DNA from: Reichenbachiella versicolor
GTDB lineage: Bacteria > Bacteroidota > Bacteroidia > Cytophagales > Cyclobacteriaceae
DNA length: 64,000 bases
Reading direction: 5' to 3'
Assembly: GCF_003171675.1 (NCBI RefSeq)
Contig: NZ_QFZQ01000001.1
Location: 1 to 64,000, forward strand
The translations under genes were made by a program, and so were the position numbers. The notes below the pieces were generated by a model. That model ran no database searches and was not told the origin of the DNA. It saw only the letters and a list, made by a program, of their open reading frames with translations. Shown one piece after another: positions 1 through 7,819 of the stretch. Positions within the stretch are counted from its first letter, which is position 1, and each line of letters begins with the position of its first letter.

Positions 1-149
1 CCCCGAGCATAAAACCGATAACAGACGCTAAGCACCCACAGTTGTTGCCGTAGAGCACGTAGAAAAAATTTTTCTCTAATAGAAAACAGCTTAGATCATC
101 AGTTATTTAGGTAATCTATGCATTGGTGTGAAGAGACTTTCAGAAAAAA
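1..149. other. unassigned left edge
   Basis: No gene can be supported here. The three plus-strand frames close at about bases 10-12, 29-31 and 49-51, so the tail of a plus-strand gene entering from the left is possible, but too few residues remain to identify it. On the minus strand an ATG at 8-10 could start a gene running out of the window. No tRNA or rRNA fold was recognised. Confidence 0.3.
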
Positions 150-174
150 AACCATTCCGAGACATCGGAATGGC
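150..174 (-). terminator. trxA terminator
   Basis: The inverted repeat CCATTCCGA/TCGGAATGG lies just downstream of the thioredoxin stop codon. Read on the minus strand it is followed by a run of eight T, the form of a Rho-independent terminator. Confidence 0.75.
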
Positions 175-202
175 TTAATATTTTTAATTACAATTATCTT
201 AA

Positions 203-526
203 TTATGCAAGCTGAGCGTCCAATTTACCTGCTAATACTCCTTTAGGAACTGCGCCAACTTGCTTATCTACTACCTCTCCATTTTTGAATACCAATAAAG
301 TAGGGATGCTTCTTACACCGAACTTAGCAGAAACTTCAGGGTTAGAATCTACATCAACTTTACCCACTACAGCCTTGCCTTCATAATCCAGCGCTAATTC
401 TTCTACAACTGGTCCGATCATCTTACATGGTCCACACCATTCTGCCCAGAAGTCAACCAATACAGGTTGGTCTGATTTTAAGATTTCGTCAAAGTTACCG
501 TCGGTGATTTCTAATGCTTTACCCAT
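203..526 (-). CDS. trxA: thioredoxin
   Basis: Cytoplasmic thiol-disulfide reductant for ribonucleotide reductase and other oxidised proteins, recycled by thioredoxin reductase. The 107-residue length is normal for bacterial TrxA. The active site WCGPC has its redox pair at Cys31 and Cys34, and the cis-proline loop appears as SIPT about 40 residues later. There is no signal peptide, so it is the cytoplasmic form. It stands alone, with a promoter-like TATATTTG about 40 bp upstream of the ATG and a hairpin plus T-run downstream, so it is probably monocistronic. Identification is secure. A paralogue elsewhere in the genome cannot be excluded. Confidence 0.95.
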   Translation of the reverse strand: MGKALEITDGNFDEILKSDQPVLVDFWAEWCGPCKMIGPVVEELALDYEGKAVVGKVDVDSNPEVSAKFGVRSIPTLLVFKNGEVVDKQVGAVPKGVLAGKLDAQLA

Positions 527-564
527 TGTATTGAAATTTTTTGTTGTTATCTGTCAGTAAAACG

Positions 565-572
565 CAAATATA
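565..572 (-). promoter_or_regulatory. trxA promoter -7 element
   Basis: The minus strand reads TATATTTG, an exact match to the Bacteroidota -7 element TAnnTTTG, about 38 bp upstream of the trxA start codon. A clear TTTG at -33 is not seen. Confidence 0.5.
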
Positions 573-661
573 GATTTTTTTGTTCACGCTAGTTTATCGG
601 TTTTTCTTATGGTTAAATAGAAATTGGTGATAAGCATTCATTTATGAAGTTTAATCAATGA

Positions 662-2161
662 CTATTTACTTCGCTTGTACTCTTTTAGTTCTGAACTAGG
701 TGTGAGAACAGTTCCTTCTGACCAGATATCTGGTGAGTAGCTAAAGTGGCGTTTAAAAAGCACATGCTTCCTGTGTTGAGTAGATTCAAATTTCTCCGAA
801 GTGATAAGCGATCGTTCTTGAACTAAAAACTCCCAGTTAGTCTCTGGTTCAAACTCAAGTTCGAGTCTAGCTTTGATTTGGTTTAAACTTTTATCAAATA
901 AGAACCTTTTTCTTTTTTTGGTGATGGAAATAGGTCTATCCAGTCCAACATATTCTTTATAATTGAGAGATGCATATTTGAAATAATAGCCTCCATCTTC
1001 TCCCTTTTCAAATATTACTGTTGCGGTCTCATTCTTCATAGCATGATTAACTCCAAGAAGGTTAATTTTTTCAGATTGCTTTCCCTTAGCGTATTTGTAG
1101 GAAATTTGAAGTATGGCAAATGTTTCTGTTGATACATAAACTGTGCCTTCAAATATTCCACTTTTTTTAGGGATAAAACTGATTTGATATACAATGTCAT
1201 CTCCCATAATAGTAGCTCGATCTAGTTTGTAATTATACTTGTTAGGACTATTAATCATTTCCCAGTTATCACCTTTTAAGGTGCTATTATCTAGAAGAAG
1301 CTTACTAATGTCAATAGTTAAGAATTTACTTCTCAATACGTATGAATCAGGGTTTTCGTCTTGAAGTTTCCAAGTATCATCACCTATTCCATTTTTGCCG
1401 TACTTAAAAGCTAGCAGTCCAGATCTGATTTGGTAATATTCTTCGGAGCTTTTATTAGTTGTTTTGATATCATTCAAAAAATCTTCCATAATTGGCTCAA
1501 GCTCATCGTATAACTTTTCCATTGAACCTTCTTCAAGAGAGATACCGTTTTTAACTAAAAGTTTAAAATCATCGTCACGTCTGTAGAGGTCAGATTGAGC
1601 CTCAATGAATTCCGTCATAGGGTCAGGAATTTTATCAAAAATCGTTTTGACATTTTCTTCATCTAATCCTATAAAATCTGACTCTTTTACAGTCATTTTA
1701 TTTTTATCTGTAAATGGAGTTTGTTCAAACTTGTGAAAGAAGAATTTCATCTTTTGGGTTGGGTTAGGGTAATTCTTATCGTAATTATCTTTTACCTCTT
1801 CAATTATTTCTTTAGCAGAAAGTTCTTTGTCTGCTGATACTATAATTTCCTCCAAGCTGACTGCTGCAGCTGATAGTTTTACATTTGGATTGTTAATCAG
1901 TGTTTTTGGAGTGAAGTTTTGACTTTGATAGCCTATATAGCTGATCGAAATGATGTCACTATTGGATAGTTTAGAAATGTCAATCAAGAAATCTCCGTCT
2001 ATATTGGTTACAGTTCCTTTACCAGTTCCTTTGACTGAAATACTTGCAAACGGTAAGGGTTCGTTAGTAAGGCTGTCCATTACAGAACCCCCAATAGATT
2101 GAGCTGATATATTAGAATAAATAAAGGTTAGTGAAGTGAGAGTAAATATTAGATTTTTCAT
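662..2161 (-). CDS. carboxypeptidase-like regulatory domain protein, exported
   Basis: Exported protein of 499 residues. Residues 1-20 form a signal peptide ending SAQS. Residues 22-110 match the CarboxypepD_reg-like beta-sandwich at the start of many Bacteroidota envelope proteins (GGSVMDSLTNEPLPFASISV, then GTVTNIDGDF and YIGYQ). The remaining ~390 residues look like the DUF5686/outer-membrane-associated class but have no catalytic motif I can name. No TonB plug or SusC signature follows, so this is not a TonB-dependent transporter. It sits alone between trxA and an oxidoreductase on the same strand. The cellular role is unknown; an envelope structural or assembly role is inference. Confidence 0.7.
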   Translation of the reverse strand: MKNLIFTLTSLTFIYSNISAQSIGGSVMDSLTNEPLPFASISVKGTGKGTVTNIDGDFLIDISKLSNSDIISISYIGYQSQNFTPKTLINNPNVKLSAAAVSLEEIIVSADKELSAKEIIEEVKDNYDKNYPNPTQKMKFFFHKFEQTPFTDKNKMTVKESDFIGLDEENVKTIFDKIPDPMTEFIEAQSDLYRRDDDFKLLVKNGISLEEGSMEKLYDELEPIMEDFLNDIKTTNKSSEEYYQIRSGLLAFKYGKNGIGDDTWKLQDENPDSYVLRSKFLTIDISKLLLDNSTLKGDNWEMINSPNKYNYKLDRATIMGDDIVYQISFIPKKSGIFEGTVYVSTETFAILQISYKYAKGKQSEKINLLGVNHAMKNETATVIFEKGEDGGYYFKYASLNYKEYVGLDRPISITKKRKRFLFDKSLNQIKARLELEFEPETNWEFLVQERSLITSEKFESTQHRKHVLFKRHFSYSPDIWSEGTVLTPSSELKEYKRSK

Positions 2162-2183
2162 AGAAAGCAGTTACTGCCCAAAG

Positions 2184-3164
2184 TTAATCATCGTTTACTT
2201 CTATGACTACTTTTCCTTTGGCTCTAGAAGTTTCCAAGTACTTTATTGCCTCAGCAGTATCTTCTAAAGTATAAACTCTATCAATAATAGGTCTAATTTT
2301 TTCTTGCTCTATGAGATCGGCTAAAAATTGAAGGTCGGAAGTATTGGTTTCTGCAGTTTTAACTATTAGTCTTTTTCCATCTTCTATTGACTTTCTCATA
2401 CTAGCAAACATTACTGGAAAAGTTATCCTAAAATTTTGAAATCCAACTTGAACTCCACTACCATTGTTTTTCAGTAGATCCGTGAAGTTTTTGACTTTAA
2501 GATTGCCTACATTGTCCATCACATAGTCGAATGACTTATTTATTTCATGAATGTTTGTTTGTGAATAATTGATTGTATGGTCAGCGCCAACAGCCTTAAC
2601 CAAGCTTTGGTTTTGCTCACTGCAGACAGCAGTTACTTCCGTATTCATAGCTTTGGCTATCTGTATAGCAAATGTGCCTACTCCTCCTGATGATCCGTTA
2701 ATTAGTATTTGTTTTTCTGCTTTTAAGCGTAAATGATCTCGTAGAAATTGTAAAGCTGTGATACCAGCAACTGGTAATGAGGCAGCTTCTATGTGGCTAA
2801 TTGATTTTGGTTTTAAGGCAAGTAATGATGGTGTAGTAATAACATATTCAGCACATGATCCACAGCCAGAAGGCATAGTGTCTCCAAAGACTTCATCTCC
2901 TACTTTAAGGGCTGTTACTTTAGAACCTACTTTTTCAATAATTCCAGAAACATCTGCTCCCAAAACAAAATTCTTAGGTTTCAATATTCCCCATGTAAAT
3001 CTTACAAAATATGGAGCTCCTCTCATCAAACGCCAATCCAAAGGATTGACAGAAGCTGCTTTGACTTTTACAAGTACTTCATTTGGTTTGATTGGGCGAA
3101 TAGAAAGATCTTCTAACTTGAGAACTACAGGTGTTCCATACTCACGGAAAGTAATGGCTTTCAT
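2184..3164 (-). CDS. zinc-independent NAD(P)-dependent alcohol dehydrogenase / quinone oxidoreductase
   Basis: Medium-chain dehydrogenase/reductase of 326 residues. The N-terminal GroES-like half (about 1-120) has the family pattern NPLDWRLMRG and GADVSGIIEKVG. The Rossmann half carries the nucleotide loop NGSSGGVGT near residue 155. The structural and catalytic zinc cysteines of classical alcohol dehydrogenases are absent, which places it in the quinone-oxidoreductase branch, usually NADPH-dependent with enones or quinones as substrates. The actual substrate cannot be deduced. It lies downstream of rpoD on the same strand but is separated from it by a terminator-like hairpin, so it probably has its own promoter. 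Confidence 0.85.
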   Translation of the reverse strand: MKAITFREYGTPVVLKLEDLSIRPIKPNEVLVKVKAASVNPLDWRLMRGAPYFVRFTWGILKPKNFVLGADVSGIIEKVGSKVTALKVGDEVFGDTMPSGCGSCAEYVITTPSLLALKPKSISHIEAASLPVAGITALQFLRDHLRLKAEKQILINGSSGGVGTFAIQIAKAMNTEVTAVCSEQNQSLVKAVGADHTINYSQTNIHEINKSFDYVMDNVGNLKVKNFTDLLKNNGSGVQVGFQNFRITFPVMFASMRKSIEDGKRLIVKTAETNTSDLQFLADLIEQEKIRPIIDRVYTLEDTAEAIKYLETSRAKGKVVIEVNDD

Positions 3165-3244
3165 GATTTTTGATGTTTGGTTGTCAATTAGATGGATATG
3201 TTTATTAGTCTATTACATGTATTTTAAAAAACTCAGGGTATAAA

Positions 3245-3274
3245 AAAAGAGACCGACTTTCGAAGATCTCTTTT
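3245..3274 (-). terminator. rpoD terminator
   Basis: Inverted repeat AAAAGAGA/TCTCTTTT about 20 bp downstream of the sigma-factor stop; on the minus strand the distal arm runs into seven T. Confidence 0.65.
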
Positions 3275-3293
3275 GTTTGAATTTTTCTATTGA

Positions 3294-4166
3294 TCAAGTT
3301 GCGCAGAACTCTTTCAATCTTTGGTTTTTTGAAGGCTCTCTTAATTTTTGTAAAGCCTTTTCTCTTATCTGTCTTACTCTTTCACGAGTAAGTCCCATGA
3401 TATCTCCAATTTCCTCCAAAGTGTACGGATTGTCAGAACCAATACCAAAACTCATTTTAACAACTTCTCTTTCTCTTGCCGTTAAAGTTGATAAAGCTCT
3501 TATCGTCTCTACTTTTAAAGAATCATTAAATACCATCTGACCGTCAGTAGGTCTAGAAGTTTTGTTTTCTAATACATCAAGAAGTGAACCAGATTCGTCT
3601 TCACCAAAAGGAGCGTCCATAGACATTTGCTTTACCTCAGCACCTAAAGTGTTTCTTACCTCACTAGGTTTCATGTCCAAAATATCAGCTAATTCTTCTT
3701 CAGTAGGCTCTCTTTCGAATTTTTGCTCTAGCTCAGCATAAGCTCTTCTAATTTGATTGATTGCACCAGACTTGTTCATTGGAAGTCTAACAATACGAGA
3801 CTGCTCGGCTAATGCTTGCATAATTGATTGACGAATCCACCATACCGCATATGATATGAATTTAAATCCTTTGGTTTCATCAAATTTCTTTGCTGCTTTA
3901 ATCAAACCTAGATTTCCTTCGTTGATCAAATCATTCAAGGGCAATGATCTATTTTGATATTGCTTAGCTACAGATACAACGAATCTAAGGTTAGACTTTA
4001 CTAATTTTTCGAGTGCAAGATCATCTCCTTGTTTGATACGCTGTGCTAATTCTACCTCTTCATCAGGTGTGATCATCGGCACGCTACTAACTTCAGTGAA
4101 ATACTTTTCGAGGGTATGACTCTCTCTTCTGTTAGTTATGGATTGCGTGATCTTTAACTGTCTCAT
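3294..4166 (-). CDS. rpoD: primary RNA polymerase sigma factor
   Basis: Housekeeping sigma-70 of the short Bacteroidota type, 290 residues, lacking the long acidic region 1.1 and the non-conserved insert of proteobacterial RpoD. Region 1.2 is near residues 18-48. Region 2 holds the core-binding NDLINEGNLGLIKA and the -10-reading FISYAVWWIRQ. Region 3 follows. Region 4 ends in the -35-reading helix-turn-helix TLEEIGDIMGLTRERVRQIR. In this phylum the protein recognises TTTG / TAnnTTTG promoters, and its own upstream region has such a match at 4235-4242. The ATG used gives the normal family length. Confidence 0.95.
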   Translation of the reverse strand: MRQLKITQSITNRRESHTLEKYFTEVSSVPMITPDEEVELAQRIKQGDDLALEKLVKSNLRFVVSVAKQYQNRSLPLNDLINEGNLGLIKAAKKFDETKGFKFISYAVWWIRQSIMQALAEQSRIVRLPMNKSGAINQIRRAYAELEQKFEREPTEEELADILDMKPSEVRNTLGAEVKQMSMDAPFGEDESGSLLDVLENKTSRPTDGQMVFNDSLKVETIRALSTLTAREREVVKMSFGIGSDNPYTLEEIGDIMGLTRERVRQIREKALQKLREPSKNQRLKEFCAT

Positions 4167-4476
4167 ATGTTGTTGTCCATGTTTTGTTTACGATAAAACT
4201 TACCGTCTTACGAGTAGGGGGAACGATAAGCTTGCAAATTTATAGTTTAATACGTTGTAAGTCAATTAAAAGATGACTAATCAACCTTTAAAAATTTCAC
4301 AACTATACATTTGTCATCTATAGTCCTATGACTCAAATTGACCTAATTCATCAATCTACTCAATGTAACGCAATATTCCTATTAATTATTATTTAAAACG
4401 AGTTCTCATTGCAAAAGCCCTGAAAATCAAGTATTATACTAAGTGATTCGATTTAAAAAATTAAACCCCAAACACC
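4167..4476. other. divergent intergenic region between rpoD and the CBS gene
   Basis: About 310 bp without a gene. It holds the probable rpoD promoter at 4235-4242 (minus strand) and must hold the promoter of the CBS gene, for which no convincing TAnnTTTG was found. No RNA gene or riboswitch was recognised. Confidence 0.5.
4235..4242 (-). promoter_or_regulatory. rpoD promoter -7 element
   Basis: The minus strand reads TAAATTTG (TAnnTTTG), with a TTGAC ending about 18-20 bp upstream that can serve as the -33 box. Spacing and sequence fit the Bacteroidota consensus; the leader would be roughly 60 nt. Confidence 0.55.
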
Positions 4477-4938
4477 ATGGTAATGAATTTTAAAGGTGCC
4501 AAAATTGAGCATGATGATACAGTAGAATATGAGTCTATTGCTGCTTACATGGCCAAAGCTAAAGACCTAATTACTTTTAAACCAGACATGGAAATTGCTC
4601 AGGCAATAGATATTATGTTAGAAAAGAGGATTTCTGGTGGACCAGTTCTCAATGAAAAACGGGAGTTGGTAGGTATGCTTTCGGAAAAGGACTGTCTCAA
4701 AATTTTGGTTCAGTCATCTTATCACAATATTCCGAGTGGTAAGGGTAAAGTTCAAGACTATATGTCTAGTAATGTGCGTACGTTGGACATCAATACCAAT
4801 GTGGTTGACTGTGCTAATGAGTTTTTAGGTACTTATTACAGAAGGTTTCCAGTGACTGAAAATGGTATTCTTAAAGGTCAAATAAGTCGAAGAGATATTA
4901 TGAAAGCGGCAAAAAATATTAAGTCTGCTACATGGTAA
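4477..4938 (+). CDS. CBS-domain pair protein
   Basis: A stand-alone protein of 153 residues made of two CBS motifs (about 30-85 and 95-150), the pair forming a Bateman module that usually binds adenine nucleotides. Typical strands are visible: ISGGPVLNEKRELVGMLSEK in the first copy and FPVTENGILKGQISRRDI in the second. No fused enzyme or transporter is present, so it probably senses nucleotide state and acts on an unknown partner. Its stop abuts the ruvC stop from the other strand without any spacer. The family call is firm; target and ligand are unknown. Confidence 0.85.
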   Translation: MVMNFKGAKIEHDDTVEYESIAAYMAKAKDLITFKPDMEIAQAIDIMLEKRISGGPVLNEKRELVGMLSEKDCLKILVQSSYHNIPSGKGKVQDYMSSNVRTLDINTNVVDCANEFLGTYYRRFPVTENGILKGQISRRDIMKAAKNIKSATW

Positions 4939-5493
4939 TCATTTAATTCGCCCGGGGTTTTCGGCGATAAATGATTTCCATGATTTTGCACTCATCTGTA
5001 AAGCACCTGCTTGATAATGATGAGTCAGTGCGACTGCAAGTGCATCTGTGGCATCCAGTAATTTGGGTGCCTCTTTTATTTTGAGTTGGGAAATTAGCAT
5101 TGCTGCTACTTGTTCTTTGGAGGCATTACCATTTCCAGTTACAGACATTTTAACCTTTTTAGGAGCATATTCTGTAATAGGAATTCCACGGGTCAGAGCA
5201 GCTGCCATTGCTACTCCTTGTGCTCGGCCTAGTTTTAACATTGATTGAACGTTTTTACCATAGAAAGGGGCTTCTAGCGCAACATCATCCGGTCCAAATT
5301 CTTCTATTATTGAACTAATTCTTTCAAAAATCTTTTTAAGTTTTAATTCATGTGATGAGTATTTTGACAAGTGGATGACGCCAAATTGTAAAAGGCTAAT
5401 ATTACTTCCCTTCACAAGTATAACTCCATATCCCATGACAGTAGTTCCCGGATCAATTCCTAAAATAATTTTTTCTTTGACGTTTTGCATCAT
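4939..5493 (-). CDS. ruvC: crossover junction endodeoxyribonuclease RuvC
   Basis: Holliday-junction resolvase acting with RuvAB in recombination repair; a dimeric, Mg-dependent RNase H-fold nuclease. Catalytic acids are visible in GIDPGTT (first Asp), in ALEAPF (Glu) and in the C-terminal DATDALAVAL. The open frame extends upstream to 5568, but that 25-residue leader has no family counterpart. The ATG-ATG pair at 5493/5490, four to five residues before KEKIILGIDPG, is the likely start and gives the usual ~184 residues. This start lies on top of the divergent membrane-protein frame. Confidence 0.93.
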   Translation of the reverse strand: MMQNVKEKIILGIDPGTTVMGYGVILVKGSNISLLQFGVIHLSKYSSHELKLKKIFERISSIIEEFGPDDVALEAPFYGKNVQSMLKLGRAQGVAMAAALTRGIPITEYAPKKVKMSVTGNGNASKEQVAAMLISQLKIKEAPKLLDATDALAVALTHHYQAGALQMSAKSWKSFIAENPGRIK

Positions 5494-6465
5494 ATGTGTA
5501 GCGTTGCAATTTACAGAAATAAAAGTTCTACCCATTTGTACTCGCAATCCACCATTAATAAGTTTCATGTTCCTTATTTACTTAAAATTTGGCTTTGGTC
5601 GATAATTTCTTTGTCGGTTCTAGCAATGGTATTTTGGAAGGTTTTTGAAAGGTACAGGATCGATGCAGCTCAGCTTATCATCGAAGAATTAGACGTTTTA
5701 CCATTAGTAACAACTGTAGTTCTGCTATCTATGAATTATAGTTTGGAAGCTGTAAAATGGAACCTTTTAACATACTCAATAGAGAGAGTTTCTTTTCTTA
5801 GGAGTTTAAGAACAATATTAATTGGTCAAGCTTTGAATATGATTATTCCACTTGCGTTTGGAGATTTTTATGCTCGATATCGACAATTTAAAGAATGTAA
5901 ATCTCAAAGTTTAGGAGCAATCATGGTGAATCGTATCACCTTAACCATCCCGACATTTATTTTTGGGACAGTAGCCGTTCTATATTGGATGCGACTGACT
6001 CTAGAAGGTATAGAATTATTGTGGTGTATAGCAATTTCCACAGTAGGAGTTATTATTTTGTTTTTAACCATTCGACTTGTAAAGCCATTGTTTCTACAAA
6101 AATACGCTAGCGCTATTATGGATATTAAGTTGAGTTTGTTGTTCAAGGTTCAAGGGTTAGCTTTGGCGAGGTACATTGTTTTTACTATTCAATACCTTTT
6201 AGTCTTTCAGGCATTGAGGTTTGAGTTGACTTATATAGAAATGTTTTTGGGAGTAGCTTGGGTGTTTTTAATAAAAACAATTATTCCAGCGATAACACTC
6301 TTTGGGGATTTAGCTAAACGACAATTATCAGCACTAGCGTTTTTCACGTTAATTACTGATCGCGTTGACCTAGTTATTGCTACTAGCTTTCTAGTTTGGT
6401 TGATCAACATTGTTTTCCCATCATTTATTGGACTTATAATTTTACCTAGACAATTATCTCGTTAA
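5485..6465 (+). CDS. flippase-like integral membrane protein (LPG synthase TM / UPF0104-like)
   Basis: Polytopic inner-membrane protein with roughly eight hydrophobic segments over 326 residues, resembling the lysylphosphatidylglycerol-synthase transmembrane family (flippase-like domain) that often accompanies glycosyltransferases. The conserved early pattern WNLLTYSIE...GQALNMIIPLAFGDF.ARY fits. The start is uncertain. The ATG at 5485 overlaps the ruvC start and its first ~28 residues look non-conserved. The first membrane segment begins near residue 32, and the only other in-frame candidates are a TTG at 5611 or an ATG at 5626, both of which would cut it. It ends in a TAATG overlap with the next gene, so it heads the glycan cluster. 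Lipid or undecaprenyl-linked substrate handling is inference. Confidence 0.7.
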   Translation: MHHMCSVAIYRNKSSTHLYSQSTINKFHVPYLLKIWLWSIISLSVLAMVFWKVFERYRIDAAQLIIEELDVLPLVTTVVLLSMNYSLEAVKWNLLTYSIERVSFLRSLRTILIGQALNMIIPLAFGDFYARYRQFKECKSQSLGAIMVNRITLTIPTFIFGTVAVLYWMRLTLEGIELLWCIAISTVGVIILFLTIRLVKPLFLQKYASAIMDIKLSLLFKVQGLALARYIVFTIQYLLVFQALRFELTYIEMFLGVAWVFLIKTIIPAITLFGDLAKRQLSALAFFTLITDRVDLVIATSFLVWLINIVFPSFIGLIILPRQLSR

Positions 6466-7556
6466 TGAATTGGCTAGCATTATCTCTGTGTGCTATATAT
6501 TCTGTATTACTCTTGTTTTGCAGAAAAATTTGGAAAGGAATTCCTCATGTCAAACTTATAAATTATGATCTCAATGAACGGGTAACTGTTCTAGTTCCTG
6601 CTAGAAATGAAGAGAGTAACATACATGCTACTTTGGATTGCATTTTATCAAATGACTATCCGAAAGATTTGTTGCAAGTGATAGTAATAGATGATCATTC
6701 TGATGATGGTACTGCCGATGTTGTAAATTCTGTAGATGGAGTCGAATTATTGAAACTTGATTCTGATCGTCAAGGTAAAAAAAATGCAATCACACATGGG
6801 GTCAATAATTCTTCTGGTGATTTAATTATCTGCACTGATGCTGACACAAAGGTTTCTAATCATTGGGTTAAAATGCATGTTTTATCATTTAGAGAAGGTA
6901 ATCAGCTTTCGTTTGGACCTGTAGAATATATAGGGAAATGGTCAAATATGCTGAATTTAGAACTCTATTCTTTGGTAATGTTTGGTGCTGTTTACAATGC
7001 GATTGGGAAAACAGGGATGATCAATGGGTGTAATTACTCATTTAGCAGAGCTGTTTTCAAAGAGGTAAATGCATTTGAAGGTAATCTAGATATTGCTTCA
7101 GGGGATGATGAGTTTCTTTTACGAAAAGTCCATGCTTTATACCCAAGGAAGGTAAAGTTTTTAAAAGCAAAGGAAGCCTTGGTCAAAACAATTCCAGCGG
7201 AAACGTTGAGAGGTCTTATTCATCAAAGAAGGAGATGGGCATCAAAATGGAGGTATCATGAAGATTTAGCTTCTAAAGTTTCGCCCATTGCAGTTTTCTT
7301 TTTCTATCTAATAATTTTATTAAGTCTAATACAATCTTTTTGGTCTGGAGAATGGGGTGCCTTATTTATAGCTTTAATGATAAAGATGGTTTCAGAATAT
7401 CTCTTTTGTTCTGGGTATAACTCTATTGTTCAGGACCGAGTCAGCCTTTGGGGTATTTTGAAACTTGAAATTATTTACCCTTTTTATGCAGTATTTGTAG
7501 GAGTGACTTCTAATTTTGGTCGATACAGTTGGCGTGGACGAAAATTCAAAACCTAA
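6465..7556 (+). CDS. family 2 glycosyltransferase, membrane-bound, QxxRW type
   Basis: Membrane glycosyltransferase of 363 residues with one N-terminal anchor, a cytoplasmic GT-A domain and about three C-terminal membrane segments. Visible motifs are LVPARNEESN (nucleotide-sugar site), VIDDHSDDGT, the metal-binding CTDADT, the acceptor-site GDDEF and a QRRRW box, the arrangement of processive synthases (hyaluronan, PNAG, cellulose) and of some lipid glycosyltransferases. Donor and acceptor are unknown. It overlaps the upstream gene by one base. A second, divergent glycosyltransferase of the same layout lies at 9650-10723, so the cluster may build a two-sugar product. Confidence 0.85.
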   Translation: MNWLALSLCAIYSVLLLFCRKIWKGIPHVKLINYDLNERVTVLVPARNEESNIHATLDCILSNDYPKDLLQVIVIDDHSDDGTADVVNSVDGVELLKLDSDRQGKKNAITHGVNNSSGDLIICTDADTKVSNHWVKMHVLSFREGNQLSFGPVEYIGKWSNMLNLELYSLVMFGAVYNAIGKTGMINGCNYSFSRAVFKEVNAFEGNLDIASGDDEFLLRKVHALYPRKVKFLKAKEALVKTIPAETLRGLIHQRRRWASKWRYHEDLASKVSPIAVFFFYLIILLSLIQSFWSGEWGALFIALMIKMVSEYLFCSGYNSIVQDRVSLWGILKLEIIYPFYAVFVGVTSNFGRYSWRGRKFKT

Positions 7557-7567
7557 ATCTCTGGCCT

Positions 7568-7819
7568 ATGAGTGACTTAGAATATGATGTATTGGACGAG
7601 TTATATCTCTTAAAGCATTTTAAGGATCTAATAACTGCTGTAGGACTTGAAGAAGTAGATTTGTATTCCGTATTGGATAAACTGCACAAAAAAGAATGGA
7701 TAAAGTGTTTTGAAGAGCCAGATATAGAGTTGACTTATGAACAGGTGGATCTTGAAATTAAATTTCGGAAATACTTCTATCAAGCTACAAAACTAGGAAT
7801 GAAGGAGCATACTGTATGA
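7568..7819 (+). CDS. small conserved protein upstream of the SpoIIE phosphatase
   Basis: An acidic soluble protein of 83 residues. Its helical pattern (LDELYLLKHF, then EEVDLYSVLDKLHKKEWIKCF) looks like a winged-helix-like fold, though no function can be named. The frame is open upstream to a TTG at 7529 inside the preceding gene, but the ATG at 7568, 12 bp after that gene's stop, is the natural start. It overlaps the phosphatase gene by 4 bp (ATGA), which suggests translational coupling and a shared function, perhaps as its regulator or target. That link is inference from position only. Confidence 0.7.
   Translation: MSDLEYDVLDELYLLKHFKDLITAVGLEEVDLYSVLDKLHKKEWIKCFEEPDIELTYEQVDLEIKFRKYFYQATKLGMKEHTV

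Noticed and set aside
2758-3243. A 161-codon plus-strand frame opposite the alcohol dehydrogenase.
   Set aside because: It mirrors the third-codon pattern of the real gene and contains no recognisable motif.
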